Source: CAYOHY01 sp964403885
Lineage (GTDB): Bacteria; Actinomycetota; Coriobacteriia; Anaerosomatales; PHET01
Assembly (NCBI GenBank): GCA_964403885.1
Contig: CAYOHY010000018.1
Location: 1 to 38,074 of the forward strand
Direction: 5' to 3'
DNA: 38,074 nt
Within the stretch, counting starts at the first letter, position 1. Each line of letters begins with the position of its first letter. The notes under the pieces are model-generated. The model did no database searches, was not told where the DNA came from, and saw nothing but the letters and a program-made list of their open reading frames with translations. A program made the position numbers and the translations under genes. This document shows positions 15,279-24,177 of this stretch, piece by piece.

Positions 15279-16591
15279 GCCTTCGCGGTCACGCGGTCGA
15301 GGATGTCGGCGAGCATCGCGGCCTGACCACGGCGGCTGTAGCGGGCGACCTGATCCGCATCGGTGTTCGCGAGCGGAGTCCCGACGCGCTTGTGCTCAGC
15401 GAACACGGTGATCGCCGATGCGATCGCATCCACGTCGCCGGGCGACACACAGACGCCCGAGTGCGTGGAGTCGATGAGCTCGACGGCGAACCCGCGCGAC
15501 GGGCCCACGAACAGGACCGGCAGGCCGATGCCCAGGTACTCGTAGAGCTTGCCGGGGGTGGTGCCCTCGGCGCCGGGCCGGTCGGCCACGATCACGAGAC
15601 CCACATCCGCCGAGGCCACGAGCTCAAGCGCCTCGCGGTGCGGCAGGTAGGGCTGGAAGGTCACTCGATCGGCGATACCCAGGCTCGCCGCCATCTGCTC
15701 GACTTGTTCGGGCCACGCGCCGACGATGGTCAGGCGCGCATCGGCTGCCGCGCCGCTGAGCGTGGCGAACGCCTCGAACACCGTGGTGGGGTCCGAGTGC
15801 CCAAAGAACATCTTGCCCATGAATGCGAGATGCAGCGGGGCGTTCGTGTCCGGCGCATGGACAGGCAGGTCCTCGTCGTCGAAGCCGTTGGGAAGCACCT
15901 CGACGCCGTGCGCCCCCCACGAGCGCGCCTCGTCGGCGATCGCCGGCGTCGCACAGGTGACCGCGGCGGTTCGGCGCATGACACGCTTCTCGAGCGACCT
16001 CGAGTACGCGCGATGCAGCGGTGTGGGCAGCGACAGCACGGGGCTTGTCGACCAGCCGTCGCGCATGTCGGCGACGAACGGCACCCCAAGGAGCTTAGCC
16101 ACCTTCTCGCCGGCGACGAGGACCGAGTACGGGGGACCTGAGGCGATCACGACGTCGACCTGCTGTGCCCGACCGATGGCGTAGGCCGCACGGACAGCGG
16201 GGCCCTTCCACAGCACGGCGTCATCAGGGGTCGCGACCCAACGGGCGATGCGGCTCGACAGTGATGGCTTGGCGAGGTCGGCGGAGGACACGGCGGGCTG
16301 CTCGGAACCCGCGCCGGAGCCGGATCCGCGCCTCAGTGCGCCCTTGAGCGGAGCGATGGCGCGTGAGACCGCGGTCGCGACGTGCCGGTGCGGCGTGCGC
16401 TTGACGGCGACTCCGGCGACATCGGAGACAAGCGAGTCATCGGTGGGCCTGCCCGGGATCAGTGTGGCGGTCACGACGTGCGGCTCCCAGCCGTTCTGGG
16501 GCAGGAACCTGCAGAACTTGGCGACACGCTGAACCCCGCCCCCGCCCGCAGGCGGGAACTCATAGGTCAGCACGAGGCAACGTTTGGTCAT
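15275..16591 (-). CDS. Glycosyltransferase family 4 (GT-B), first gene of the block
   Basis: This 438-residue protein begins RCLVLTYEFPPAGGGGVQRV, the glycine-rich loop typical of GT4 enzymes. A basic, serine-rich linker (about residues 85-115) interrupts the N-terminal domain. DVVIASGPPYSVLVAGEKVA and PFVADMRDGWSTSP follow, and the C-terminal donor domain has LAFMGKMFFGHSDPTTVFEA and GKLYEYLGIGLPVLFVGPSR. The ATG at 16589-16591 is preceded by GGGGTC; a possible start 14 codons upstream lacks a ribosome site. It is divergent from the SpoIID-like gene, with a 255-base shared intergenic region holding both promoters. Confidence 0.88.
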   Translation of the reverse strand: MTKRCLVLTYEFPPAGGGGVQRVAKFCRFLPQNGWEPHVVTATLIPGRPTDDSLVSDVAGVAVKRTPHRHVATAVSRAIAPLKGALRRGSGSGAGSEQPAVSSADLAKPSLSSRIARWVATPDDAVLWKGPAVRAAYAIGRAQQVDVVIASGPPYSVLVAGEKVAKLLGVPFVADMRDGWSTSPVLSLPTPLHRAYSRSLEKRVMRRTAAVTCATPAIADEARSWGAHGVEVLPNGFDDEDLPVHAPDTNAPLHLAFMGKMFFGHSDPTTVFEAFATLSGAAADARLTIVGAWPEQVEQMAASLGIADRVTFQPYLPHREALELVASADVGLVIVADRPGAEGTTPGKLYEYLGIGLPVLFVGPSRGFAVELIDSTHSGVCVSPGDVDAIASAITVFAEHKRVGTPLANTDADQVARYSRRGQAAMLADILDRVTAKA

Positions 16592-16728
16592 GATCGAAAG
16601 ACCCCGATCGGGAGTGTGTGTGATGTGCGACATACGCGAACTCGTCGCGCAGGGTGAATCTTAGCGAAGCGGCGTTCGCGCGTCGCGTGGGCGTTGCCAT
16701 GCTGTGGTGAAAGAGAACCGGCGCCCGA

Positions 16729-16737
16729 TGGTACAAT
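16729..16737 (+). promoter_or_regulatory. Extended -10 promoter of the SpoIID-like gene
   Basis: TGG-TACAAT is an extended -10 element 109 bases before the ATG at 16847. The -35 region is poor. The intergenic stretch 16592-16846 otherwise shows only a 10-base palindrome CCCGATCGGG (16603-16612) near the start of the divergent glycosyltransferase; I found no clear promoter for that gene. Confidence 0.5.
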
Positions 16738-16846
16738 CTATGCAGGACGCCAGCGTGCGGACGAGCGCGATTCACGCGTGGATCGACAGTCGGCACATCC
16801 AACTCCAATCGCCGCACACGACGCCCCCGGAAGAGGTCTTTGGCGC

Positions 16847-19345
16847 ATGAGAACGAGTCTCCTCGGCCGTGTTGGGTCGCTCATTTCGGGTCTGCTCGTC
16901 ACCGCTGCGGTGATGGCGGCCCTTCCCGGAACCGCGCTGGCGGTCGATCCCACCTTCACGATCAAGGGCGGGGGCTGGGGCCACGGCATCGGGCTCTCGC
17001 AGTACGGCTCCCGGGGGTACGCCCTGCAGGGCTGGTCGTACGACGACATCGTCACCCACTACTACCAAGGCACGCGGCTCGTCTCGAAACCGTCCGTGAC
17101 CGTTCGCGTCAACCTCGACGCCAACGGCAACGGACGCAGCGCGTGGTGGATCAAGGCCGGCTCGGACACCACGCTCACGGTGACCCAGATCTCAGACACG
17201 TCCGTGAACAAGGTCCTCGACGCGACCAACTCCTACTGGATCGTCACCTCGAACGGCAGCACGAAGGTGTGCAAGGACTCCTACGACTCCGCCACCGGCC
17301 GCCATTCGGCCGGCACGGTGCTCAAGACCTTCTCGGGCGGCTGCTACGCGAGCGCGGGTGGGCTCGTGCAGATCGTGGGCACGAGCGGGCCGTTCTCTCA
17401 CTCCGGCGTTCGCTGGCGCGGAACCATCAGGTTCCTGCCGCTCTCGTCGACCAGCTCGTCATCGAAGGCCGTCAACTACGTCAGCATCGAGCAGTACCTC
17501 TACGGTGTGGTCCCCCGGGAGAGCCCCTCATCCTGGCCCGCTGAGGCCCTCAAGGCCCAGGCGGTCGCGGCCCGCTCGTACGCATATCAGGACGCGGCCG
17601 ACGGACACACCATCTACTGCACCACCCGCTCGCAGGTCTACAACGGTCAGGGGCGCACCACCGAGCGTCATGAGACCGATGCGACCAACGCCGCAGTGGA
17701 CGCCACCAAGGGTCAGGTCGTCTGGTACGGGAGCGAGACCGTCCCCGTGAAGACGTACTTCTCATCGTGCACGGGTGGCCGCACCGCGAGCATCCAAGAC
17801 GTGTGGACCGGCGCCACCCCCAAGCCGTACTACACGAGTGTGGCCGACGCCGACCAGGCGAGCCCGTACTACACGTGGACCGAGGGCCCCTACACCGCGA
17901 CCTCCATCGCCTCGCTCATCAGGACCAAAGACGCCAACGGCGAGGCCGGACTCCAGTACTCGGAGCCCTCGCCAGCGAAGATCGTGAACATCACCACCGA
18001 GCGAGCCTCCTCGGGATACACGCACCACGTGACGACCACGTGGTCCAACGGCGCAACGCACCGCATCCTGGGCGACACGATGCGCAGCGCGCTGTCCATG
18101 AAGTCGACCAAGTTCGGCGTGACCAGAACCTATCCGGTGGTCAGCAAGACCCGCTACGAGGACTCGAACTCGAAGTTGGCCTACGCCGGGCGCTGGACGT
18201 CGGCGACGAGCTCGACACAGTCAGGGTCGACGATGCGCTACTCGGCGACCGCCAACTCGACGATGAGCGCCTCGTTCAACGGTACCGGTCTCGTCTGGGT
18301 GGGTAACAAGGCGGCGGGCTACGGCAAGGCCAACGTCTACGTGGATGGCAAGTACGCGGCGACCGTGGACCTCTACTCGTCGACGACCCGCTACAAGCAG
18401 GCGCTCTACACGCGGTCGAACCTGTCGTCCGGGACCCACACATTCACCGTGAAGGTTCTGGGCGCGCGCAACGGCGCGAGCAAGGGCTACACCGTCGCGG
18501 TCGACGCGATCGACATCATCAACGGCACGCTCGGTCAGGCGACCTCCCCCATCACCCGCTTCGAACAGTCGAACGCCAACGCGTTCACGCTGGGCACTTG
18601 GTCCACCGGCTCGAGCACACAGCTGTCCGGCGGAAGCTACCTGCTGACCAACGAACCAGCGGCCCGATTCATCGCGACCTTCTACGGCAGTGAGGTGCGG
18701 TGGATCGGCAGCTCCTCGACCACCTACGGCGGTGCGCGCGTGAGTGTGGACGGCGGAGCCCCCGTTGTGGTGGATCTCACCACCTCGACGCCGGTGCATC
18801 AGCGTGTGCTGTTCACCAAGTCCGGGCTCTCGCAGGCGAGCGCGCACACGATCGTCATCGAGGCCGTGGGGTCCACCGGCGCAGCCGGCTACACCTCCGT
18901 TGACGCCATCGATATCCGAGGAGGGTGGCTCATCCCTGCGGTGGTGCCCGCCACGACCGTTCAGGAAAGTAGCGGCGGCGTGGCGTTCAAGGGCCCCTGG
19001 TCGGCGCTCTCAAGCGGTGTGCTCTCGGGTGGGTCCATGCGCTATTCGTCGACCGCGAACGCCTCGGCGACGGTGAGCTTCGAGGGCACCGGCATCACGT
19101 GGATCGGCAACCGGGCAAGAAGCTACGGGCGCGCGAACATCTACGTCGACGGAGCGTACAAGGCCACCGTGGATCTCTACGCCAGCAGCTCGGCATACCG
19201 ACAGCGCCTCTGGACGAGTGGTCGGCTGGGAACCGGTCGCCACACGCTCGTGATCAAGGTCCTCGGTGCTCACAACGCGGCAGCGACAGGCTCGACGGTG
19301 GCGGTCGATGCGTTCGAGGTCGCCGGACGAGCCGTCACTCCCTAG
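16847..19345 (+). CDS. Secreted SpoIID/LytB-like protein with three C-terminal repeats
   Basis: This 832-residue protein has a signal peptide ending near AALPGTALA (residue 32). The motif GGGWGHGIGLSQYG (41-54), which sits near the C-terminus of classical SpoIID, comes first here. The SpoIID core follows (about 145-430): YVSIEQYLYGVVPRE, where the glutamate (about 225) fits the catalytic residue of SpoIID lytic transglycosylases, then WPAEALKAQAVAARSYA, VKTYFSSCTGGRTASIQDVW and LGDTMRSALSMKSTKF. Three related segments of about 125 residues follow (about 435-560, 570-692, 703-827), each with W-x-G-N/S, a VYVDG/IYVDG strand and a closing VDAIDI-like strand; they look like beta-sandwich binding modules. 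It probably cuts or binds wall peptidoglycan or glycan. Confidence 0.85.
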   Translation: MRTSLLGRVGSLISGLLVTAAVMAALPGTALAVDPTFTIKGGGWGHGIGLSQYGSRGYALQGWSYDDIVTHYYQGTRLVSKPSVTVRVNLDANGNGRSAWWIKAGSDTTLTVTQISDTSVNKVLDATNSYWIVTSNGSTKVCKDSYDSATGRHSAGTVLKTFSGGCYASAGGLVQIVGTSGPFSHSGVRWRGTIRFLPLSSTSSSSKAVNYVSIEQYLYGVVPRESPSSWPAEALKAQAVAARSYAYQDAADGHTIYCTTRSQVYNGQGRTTERHETDATNAAVDATKGQVVWYGSETVPVKTYFSSCTGGRTASIQDVWTGATPKPYYTSVADADQASPYYTWTEGPYTATSIASLIRTKDANGEAGLQYSEPSPAKIVNITTERASSGYTHHVTTTWSNGATHRILGDTMRSALSMKSTKFGVTRTYPVVSKTRYEDSNSKLAYAGRWTSATSSTQSGSTMRYSATANSTMSASFNGTGLVWVGNKAAGYGKANVYVDGKYAATVDLYSSTTRYKQALYTRSNLSSGTHTFTVKVLGARNGASKGYTVAVDAIDIINGTLGQATSPITRFEQSNANAFTLGTWSTGSSTQLSGGSYLLTNEPAARFIATFYGSEVRWIGSSSTTYGGARVSVDGGAPVVVDLTTSTPVHQRVLFTKSGLSQASAHTIVIEAVGSTGAAGYTSVDAIDIRGGWLIPAVVPATTVQESSGGVAFKGPWSALSSGVLSGGSMRYSSTANASATVSFEGTGITWIGNRARSYGRANIYVDGAYKATVDLYASSSAYRQRLWTSGRLGTGRHTLVIKVLGAHNAAATGSTVAVDAFEVAGRAVTP

Positions 19346-19372
19346 CACCGCCCCTTCGACGCACCCAACGGC

Positions 19373-20626
19373 CTACAGCGCAGCCGAGACCTTCTCGGTG
19401 AGCTCTTGTGGGCTGCCCACGGTGTTGACGGCGTAGGGGCCCAGGGCATCGGGGTCGTAGACGTTGAGGTCTCGCTCGGCGAAGCGGTAGATGAACGACG
19501 CGTCGAGGTCGTGGTCGAGCCGCTCCCAGATCAGCGAGGACTGCAGCGAGACCGCCACGGTGGGCTCGAACATCTTCGCCCGCGAGTTCTCCCCGCCCCA
19601 GTCGACCGTCACGCGGTCACCGTCGGCGTAGGCGGCCCACGGCGGCTCGATGCCGTGATCGGCGCGCAGGCGGCGCTCGTAGGGGTGCGGGTAGAGGCGC
19701 AGAGTCCTTCCCGACTCCTTCGCGTACTCCACGAGCGCTCGCGTGATCTCGTCGGCGTGGCGCGCGTAGACGCTGCCGTCGTAGTCGCCGCGGCGGATGG
19801 CCTTGACGTCATCGGCGATGTAGAGCCCGCCCTTGCGCGCCCACTCGCCGCTCGAGAAGTAGCCGATGTCGTAGATGGGCTCGGGCCGCTCGAGACCCAC
19901 CGTGTCAGCCGGGAACTCCTGGCTTCGGTAGATGAGCTCGCGGCTGCGGAAGATGCCCTGATCGCGGAAGTACTCGGCCTCGGGGAGGTTGACCTTGGAG
20001 GTCAGCACCACCGGTGTGTCGAGATGGAAGTAGCGGCAGTTGCGGTAGAGCGGGATGTTCTGGAACACCGGCAGCACGGTGACCGCGGTGTGACGCGCGA
20101 GCCATGTGGCCATGAGGTACGGACGGCGGTCGAACAGCCCGAAGCAGTACACGGTGTCGATGCCGGGCAGCGCCCGCGCGACCGACTGCACGTCGATCAA
20201 CAGTCCGCCAAGCCATGCATACCGCCGAGGAGACACGTCGAGAAGCGCGAGCAAAGCGGCGCGAACACCGAGCCAGTACCAGCGCAGCCACGGCCCCCTG
20301 CCACCCAGCGGGACTCGCTCCTCGCCCCGACCGACGAAGTCGATCTGGGAGTCGAAGTGGATGCGTGCGAACTGCCGGCGGTGCTCGCGCATCGACTCGG
20401 CGCGGTTGGGGTCGTAGGCCACCTGGTCGGAGCCGAGCACGGCGGCGGCCTTGAAGCGGGCACGCAGTGCCGTGAACACCGCGTGCTTGAGCAGCGTGAG
20501 GCGATCGCTCGCCCACGACGCGGGCCCCGGCGCGGGCAACAGGCGCAGCTCCAGCGCCCGGTCCATGATCTCGTCGTCACCGCCGTTCAAAGCGCGCGTG
20601 ACGTAGCGGGTCACATCGATGCCCAC
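19373..20626 (-). CDS. Unknown family; candidate nonulosonic-acid glycosyltransferase
   Basis: This 417-residue protein is last in the leg operon, starting (GTG) one base after the legF stop. I do not recognise the family. It has no signal peptide; one weakly hydrophobic patch (LRWYWLGVRAALLALLD, about 115-131) could be peripheral. The C-terminal half has features seen in GT-B-type capsule transferases: IYDIGYFSSGEWARKG, LRLYPHPYERRLRADHG and FEPTVAVSLQSSLIWERLDHD, reminiscent of the HP-containing donor site of polysialyltransferase-like enzymes. Position directly behind a CMP-sugar synthetase makes transfer of the nonulosonic acid the obvious hypothesis. This is inference from context. Confidence 0.6.
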   Translation of the reverse strand: MGIDVTRYVTRALNGGDDEIMDRALELRLLPAPGPASWASDRLTLLKHAVFTALRARFKAAAVLGSDQVAYDPNRAESMREHRRQFARIHFDSQIDFVGRGEERVPLGGRGPWLRWYWLGVRAALLALLDVSPRRYAWLGGLLIDVQSVARALPGIDTVYCFGLFDRRPYLMATWLARHTAVTVLPVFQNIPLYRNCRYFHLDTPVVLTSKVNLPEAEYFRDQGIFRSRELIYRSQEFPADTVGLERPEPIYDIGYFSSGEWARKGGLYIADDVKAIRRGDYDGSVYARHADEITRALVEYAKESGRTLRLYPHPYERRLRADHGIEPPWAAYADGDRVTVDWGGENSRAKMFEPTVAVSLQSSLIWERLDHDLDASFIYRFAERDLNVYDPDALGPYAVNTVGSPQELTEKVSAAL

Positions 20627-20627
20627 C

Positions 20628-21332
20628 TCAGCCTCGCGCCTCGCGATCGGACATCAGCAGCTCTGCGAGCCGGAAGTCGAGCTGGGTGTCGATGTCGACC
20701 GAGCACTCAGCCTCCATCACGTACGCGAAGGTGCCCTGGGCGATGAAGGTGCGGTGCTCCCGGAAGAAGCCGGTCTCGGCGAGGTAGATCGCCCCGTTGA
20801 GCCGGTAGTACGGCTCGAGGGCCTGCCGGTTCGCTCGCGAGAGCTCGGGGCGCAGGAAGCCATCCATCGAGCCGTCGTCGGGCAGCGTGTTGGCGAGCAG
20901 CGGACTGTGCTCGGCGGGGCACACCGAGACCACCGCGCGGCCACCCGTCTCGCGAAGGCGCTCGACGGCTTGCCGTACCTCGGCGGGTCCTCTCAGCGGC
21001 GACGTGGGCTGGAGCAGCATCACGTGGGTGAAGTCGCCGCCTTGCGCCTCGAGCGCATCCAGGGCGTGCAACACGACGTCGGCCATCGCGGCGGTGTCGG
21101 TGGCGAACTGGGCGGGGCGCCTCAGCACCTGCGCCCCGGACTCGGCGGCGGCGTCGGCGATCGCGTCGTCGTCGGTCGAGACGACCACGGCGTCGAGCAC
21201 CCCGCTCTCGATGCCGGCAAGCACGGTCCACGCGATCAGCGGACGGCCGGCCAGGTCGCGGACGTTCTTGCCCGGAAGGCCCTTGCTGCCACCGCGCGCG
21301 GGGATGAGTCCCAGGATGCGCATGTCGCTCAT
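20628..21332 (-). CDS. legF: CMP-nonulosonic acid (legionaminic acid) cytidylyltransferase
   Basis: This 234-residue enzyme activates the finished nonulosonic acid with CTP to give the CMP-sugar donor. It has the CMP-NeuA/LegF hallmarks LIPARGGSKGLPGKNV (residues about 9-24), the metal-binding DAVVVSTDDDAIADAA, MLLQPTSPLRG and the substrate-side YRLNGAIYLAETGFF. Length fits the family. The ATG at 21330-21332 overlaps the legG TGA by four bases. The sequence cannot by itself distinguish legionaminic from sialic acid; legionaminate is preferred because the operon contains legB, legC and ptmE homologues. Confidence 0.9.
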   Translation of the reverse strand: MSDMRILGLIPARGGSKGLPGKNVRDLAGRPLIAWTVLAGIESGVLDAVVVSTDDDAIADAAAESGAQVLRRPAQFATDTAAMADVVLHALDALEAQGGDFTHVMLLQPTSPLRGPAEVRQAVERLRETGGRAVVSVCPAEHSPLLANTLPDDGSMDGFLRPELSRANRQALEPYYRLNGAIYLAETGFFREHRTFIAQGTFAYVMEAECSVDIDTQLDFRLAELLMSDREARG

Positions 21333-22510
21333 TCGACCTCACCCGTCACGTCGTGGAAGCGCTTCTTGAGCTCGCCCAGGTGCGACACCTCGGCGGAGAT
21401 GATCGACATGATGCGGTCCGCGGCGTGGCCGTCGCCGTAGGGGTTCTCTCGGCGGCGCACGACGTCGGCGAAGTCCGGCGAGAGCGCCCGTTCGATCGCG
21501 GCGGCGATGTCGTCGGCGTCAGGCTCGCAGTGCACGACGCTGGGGCCACGGTCGCGACCGGCCTGCCGGTCGCCGATGTCGACGGTGGGCGTGCCCAGAG
21601 ACGGCACCTCGATGATGCCCGACGACGAGTTGCCCACGCACACGTCGGCGAGCGCGACGAGCGACAGGTAGCGAAGCGCGCCCAGTGACGTGAAGGAGTG
21701 TGCCCGGCCCGGATGCGACGCGACGAACGCATCGATCGCCTCGAAGATCGGGCGGTTGCCCGGATCGGCGTTGGGGGCCGTGAACACCACCGACAGGTCG
21801 TCGAAGCGGTCGAGCGCCTCGTTGAGCGCGGCGACCTGCTCGGCGGCGGTGTGAGCCTCGAGGGTGACGGGGTGGAAGGTGACGACAGCCGTGCGCGGGC
21901 CGAAGACCGGACCCAGGTCCGCCTCGAGCGCCTCGCGTGACAGCTTGGGCAGGTTCACCGCGTTGTCGACACCAAGCGCGCCCGTCGCGAACACGCGATG
22001 CGGGTCCTCCCCCAGCTGGATGACCCGTCGGCGGTAGCTCTCGGTCGCCGTGAAGTGCAGCCAGCTCATCTTGGTGACGGCGTGGCGCACCGCGTCGTCG
22101 AGCGCGCCTTCGGTGAGCTCGCCGCCGTGTAGGTGCGCGACCGGCACCCGGGCGATGAGCGCCGCGGTGGCCGCAGCGAGCACCTCGGTGCGGTCACCCA
22201 GCAGGAGCAGCAGGTCGGGGCGGTCGGCGGCGAGCGCGCGGCCGAAGCCCGCGAGCGCGGCCGCGGTGGCCGCGGTGACACCCGCTTCCGAGTCGTCGTC
22301 GAGGTCGAGTGGGATGCGTGCCGCGATCGTGTAGCCGTCGCGCTCGATCTCTGTGACGGTGGCACCGAAGCGCTCGGACAGGTGCATGCCGGTCACGAAC
22401 AGCGCGAGGTCGAAGTCGGAGTCGCTCGCAAGCCGCTCGAGCAGCGGGCGGAAGATGCCGTACTCGGCGCGGGTGCCCGTGACGACGCGGATGCGCGTGG
22501 GGGCGCTCAT
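21329..22510 (-). CDS. legG: Hydrolysing UDP-sugar 2-epimerase
   Basis: This 393-residue enzyme belongs to the hydrolysing NeuC/LegG branch of the UDP-GlcNAc 2-epimerase family. In the Leg pathway it removes the nucleotide and inverts C2 to release 2,4-diacetamido-2,4,6-trideoxymannose. Diagnostic stretches are VVTGTRAEYGIFRPLL (9-24), LLLLLGDRTEVLAAATAAL, PVAHLHGGELTEGALDDAVR and VCVGNSSSGIIEVPSLGTP. The GGELTEG spelling marks the hydrolysing group, in contrast to HVEAGLRS in the gene at 33590. The ATG overlaps the legI TGA. Confidence 0.9.
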   Translation of the reverse strand: MSAPTRIRVVTGTRAEYGIFRPLLERLASDSDFDLALFVTGMHLSERFGATVTEIERDGYTIAARIPLDLDDDSEAGVTAATAAALAGFGRALAADRPDLLLLLGDRTEVLAAATAALIARVPVAHLHGGELTEGALDDAVRHAVTKMSWLHFTATESYRRRVIQLGEDPHRVFATGALGVDNAVNLPKLSREALEADLGPVFGPRTAVVTFHPVTLEAHTAAEQVAALNEALDRFDDLSVVFTAPNADPGNRPIFEAIDAFVASHPGRAHSFTSLGALRYLSLVALADVCVGNSSSGIIEVPSLGTPTVDIGDRQAGRDRGPSVVHCEPDADDIAAAIERALSPDFADVVRRRENPYGDGHAADRIMSIISAEVSHLGELKKRFHDVTGEVE

Positions 22511-23526
22511 GACGCCGGCCCGTCGACAGGCTCGTCGGGCGCGTAGTCGCGCGTGGCGACGGTGCCCACGACCTCGTCCCAGCGCAGCGGACTCACGCCG
22601 GTGCCGGGGCGCTTGACCGCGAGCGCGTCGGCGTCGAGCGTCTCACCGGCGCGAATCGCACGGGCGGCCACGATCGACTTGCGCGCGACGGCGGCGTTGG
22701 CCGTCTCGGTCTCGCTGGGGCGCTTCACGCCGTCACCCAGGCTCCTCTCGACCACGCGGATGGCCGAGACCATCTCGGCGAGCTCTGCGGGCTCGAGTGA
22801 GGCGCGGTGGTCGGGGCCGGGCAGGCCGCGGTCGAGCGTGAAGTGCTTCTCGATGACCTCGGCGCCCAGCGCCACGGCCGCGACAGGCACCGCAATGCCT
22901 TCGGTGTGGTCGGAGTAGCCCACCCGGACTCCCAGCTCGTCACGCATCGTGAGCATGGCGCGCAGGTTCACGTCCTCGGGGGGCGTGGGGTACTCGGTGG
23001 TGCAGTGCAGCACGGTGACCCGCTCGCGCGGACAGCCCGCCCGCTCGAGCACCTCAAGCGCCGCTCGCACCTCGTCGAGCGTCGCCATGCCGGTCGACAG
23101 CAGCACCGGCAACCCAAGGGCCGCCACACGCCGCAGGTACGGCACGTTGGTCATCTCGCCGCTGGGGACCTTCACGCGGTCGATGCCCAGTCGCGCGAGC
23201 AGCGACAACGACGCCGGGTCGAACGCCGCCGACATGAACACGATCGCGCGCTCGCGGCACCGAGCCACCAGCGCGTCGTGATCGGACTCCGAGAGCTCGA
23301 GGCGCTTGAGCATGTCGTACTGGCTCTCGCCCGCTCCCGTGGTCTCGACCTGGTAGCCGGCCTTGGGTGCGTCGCGCGTCACGAGCGCATCGGCCGAGAA
23401 CGTCTGGAACTTGACCGCGTCCGCGCCGGCCTCCGCGGCGGCATCGACCATCGCAAGCGCCCGCTCGAGCGAGCCGTTGTGGTTCACGCCCGCCTCGGCG
23501 ATGACGAAGACACGTCCGGCGGTCAC
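22507..23526 (-). CDS. legI: Nonulosonic acid synthase (legionaminic acid synthase)
   Basis: This 339-residue NeuB-family enzyme condenses the six-carbon amino sugar with phosphoenolpyruvate to give the nine-carbon acid. NeuB domain motifs run in order: FVIAEAGVNHNGSLERAL, ADAVKFQTFSADALV, VKVPSGEMTNVPYLRRV, VLHCTTEYPTPPEDVN, VGYSDHTEGIAVPVAAVALG and EKHFTLDRGLPGPDHRASLE. A C-terminal SAF (antifreeze-like) domain starts near residue 275 (RKSIVAARAIRAGETLDADA). It starts with GTG overlapping the previous gene's TGA. Substrate type is assigned from context. Confidence 0.93.
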   Translation of the reverse strand: MTAGRVFVIAEAGVNHNGSLERALAMVDAAAEAGADAVKFQTFSADALVTRDAPKAGYQVETTGAGESQYDMLKRLELSESDHDALVARCRERAIVFMSAAFDPASLSLLARLGIDRVKVPSGEMTNVPYLRRVAALGLPVLLSTGMATLDEVRAALEVLERAGCPRERVTVLHCTTEYPTPPEDVNLRAMLTMRDELGVRVGYSDHTEGIAVPVAAVALGAEVIEKHFTLDRGLPGPDHRASLEPAELAEMVSAIRVVERSLGDGVKRPSETETANAAVARKSIVAARAIRAGETLDADALAVKRPGTGVSPLRWDEVVGTVATRDYAPDEPVDGPAS

Positions 23527-24167
23527 GAGCGCTCCCGCACGATGCGGCAGGGGTTGCCGTACGCGACCACTGAGTCCGGGATGTCACTCACGACCACGGC
23601 GCCGGCACCAACAACGGTGTCGGAGCCTATCTCGATCCCGTGGACCACCGACACACCGGTCCCCAGATGGGTTCGCTCCCCCACCACCACCATGCCGGAC
23701 AGCGCGCAGCCGGGTGCGACGTGGGCGAACTCGCCCACACGGCAGTCATGGTCGATGGCTGCGCACGTGTTCACGATCGCGAACTCGCCCACGCGCGCAT
23801 CGACGCCGATGACCGCGCCCGCAGCCACGAACGCACCGTGTGCGACCTGCGCCCCCTGAGCGATGTATGCGCGCGGGTGCACGATCGCAGGGGTCGTGTA
23901 GCCGGCGGCACGCACGGTGTCGGCCACGCGCACGCGCACGGTCGGGTCGCCCACAGAGCCCACGGTCACCACCGCACCGTCTGCACCCCGAGCGCGCACG
24001 CTCTCGAGGTCGCGGTCACTGCCGAGGATCTCGACGCCGCCCACCAGGGTGCCCGCGGGCTTCTTGGCGTCGAGCACGCCCACGATCTCGTGCTCGCCCG
24101 CCGCGCGAATCGCCTCGATCACCACGCGGCAGTGCTCGCCGCCCCCCACCAATACGAGCCGAGCCAT
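23523..24167 (-). CDS. NeuD/PglD-type sugar acetyltransferase (probable LegH role)
   Basis: This 214-residue protein has an N-terminal Rossmann-like domain (LVLVGGGEHCRVVIEAIRAA, residues 4-23) and a left-handed beta-helix of hexapeptide repeats in the C-terminal half, with the catalytic-type histidine in NTCAAIDHDCRVGEF and the helix-capping AYGNPCRIVRE. This is the PglD/NeuD layout. PglD N-acetylates a UDP-4-amino-4,6-dideoxy sugar, so here it probably acetylates the LegC product, the step done by a GNAT-type enzyme in Campylobacter. O-acetylation of the finished acid, as for NeuD, is the alternative. The ATG at 24165-24167 follows a GGGGG tract. Confidence 0.85.
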   Translation of the reverse strand: MARLVLVGGGEHCRVVIEAIRAAGEHEIVGVLDAKKPAGTLVGGVEILGSDRDLESVRARGADGAVVTVGSVGDPTVRVRVADTVRAAGYTTPAIVHPRAYIAQGAQVAHGAFVAAGAVIGVDARVGEFAIVNTCAAIDHDCRVGEFAHVAPGCALSGMVVVGERTHLGTGVSVVHGIEIGSDTVVGAGAVVVSDIPDSVVAYGNPCRIVRERS

Positions 24168-24177
24168 GCGCCGCCCC

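Noticed and set aside
20628..23526. Reading legF, legG and legI as a plain sialic acid (neuA, neuC, neuB) set
   Set aside because: The operon also holds LegB, LegC and PtmE homologues, which are not needed for N-acetylneuraminate. Those point to a 6-deoxy-diamino nonulosonic acid.
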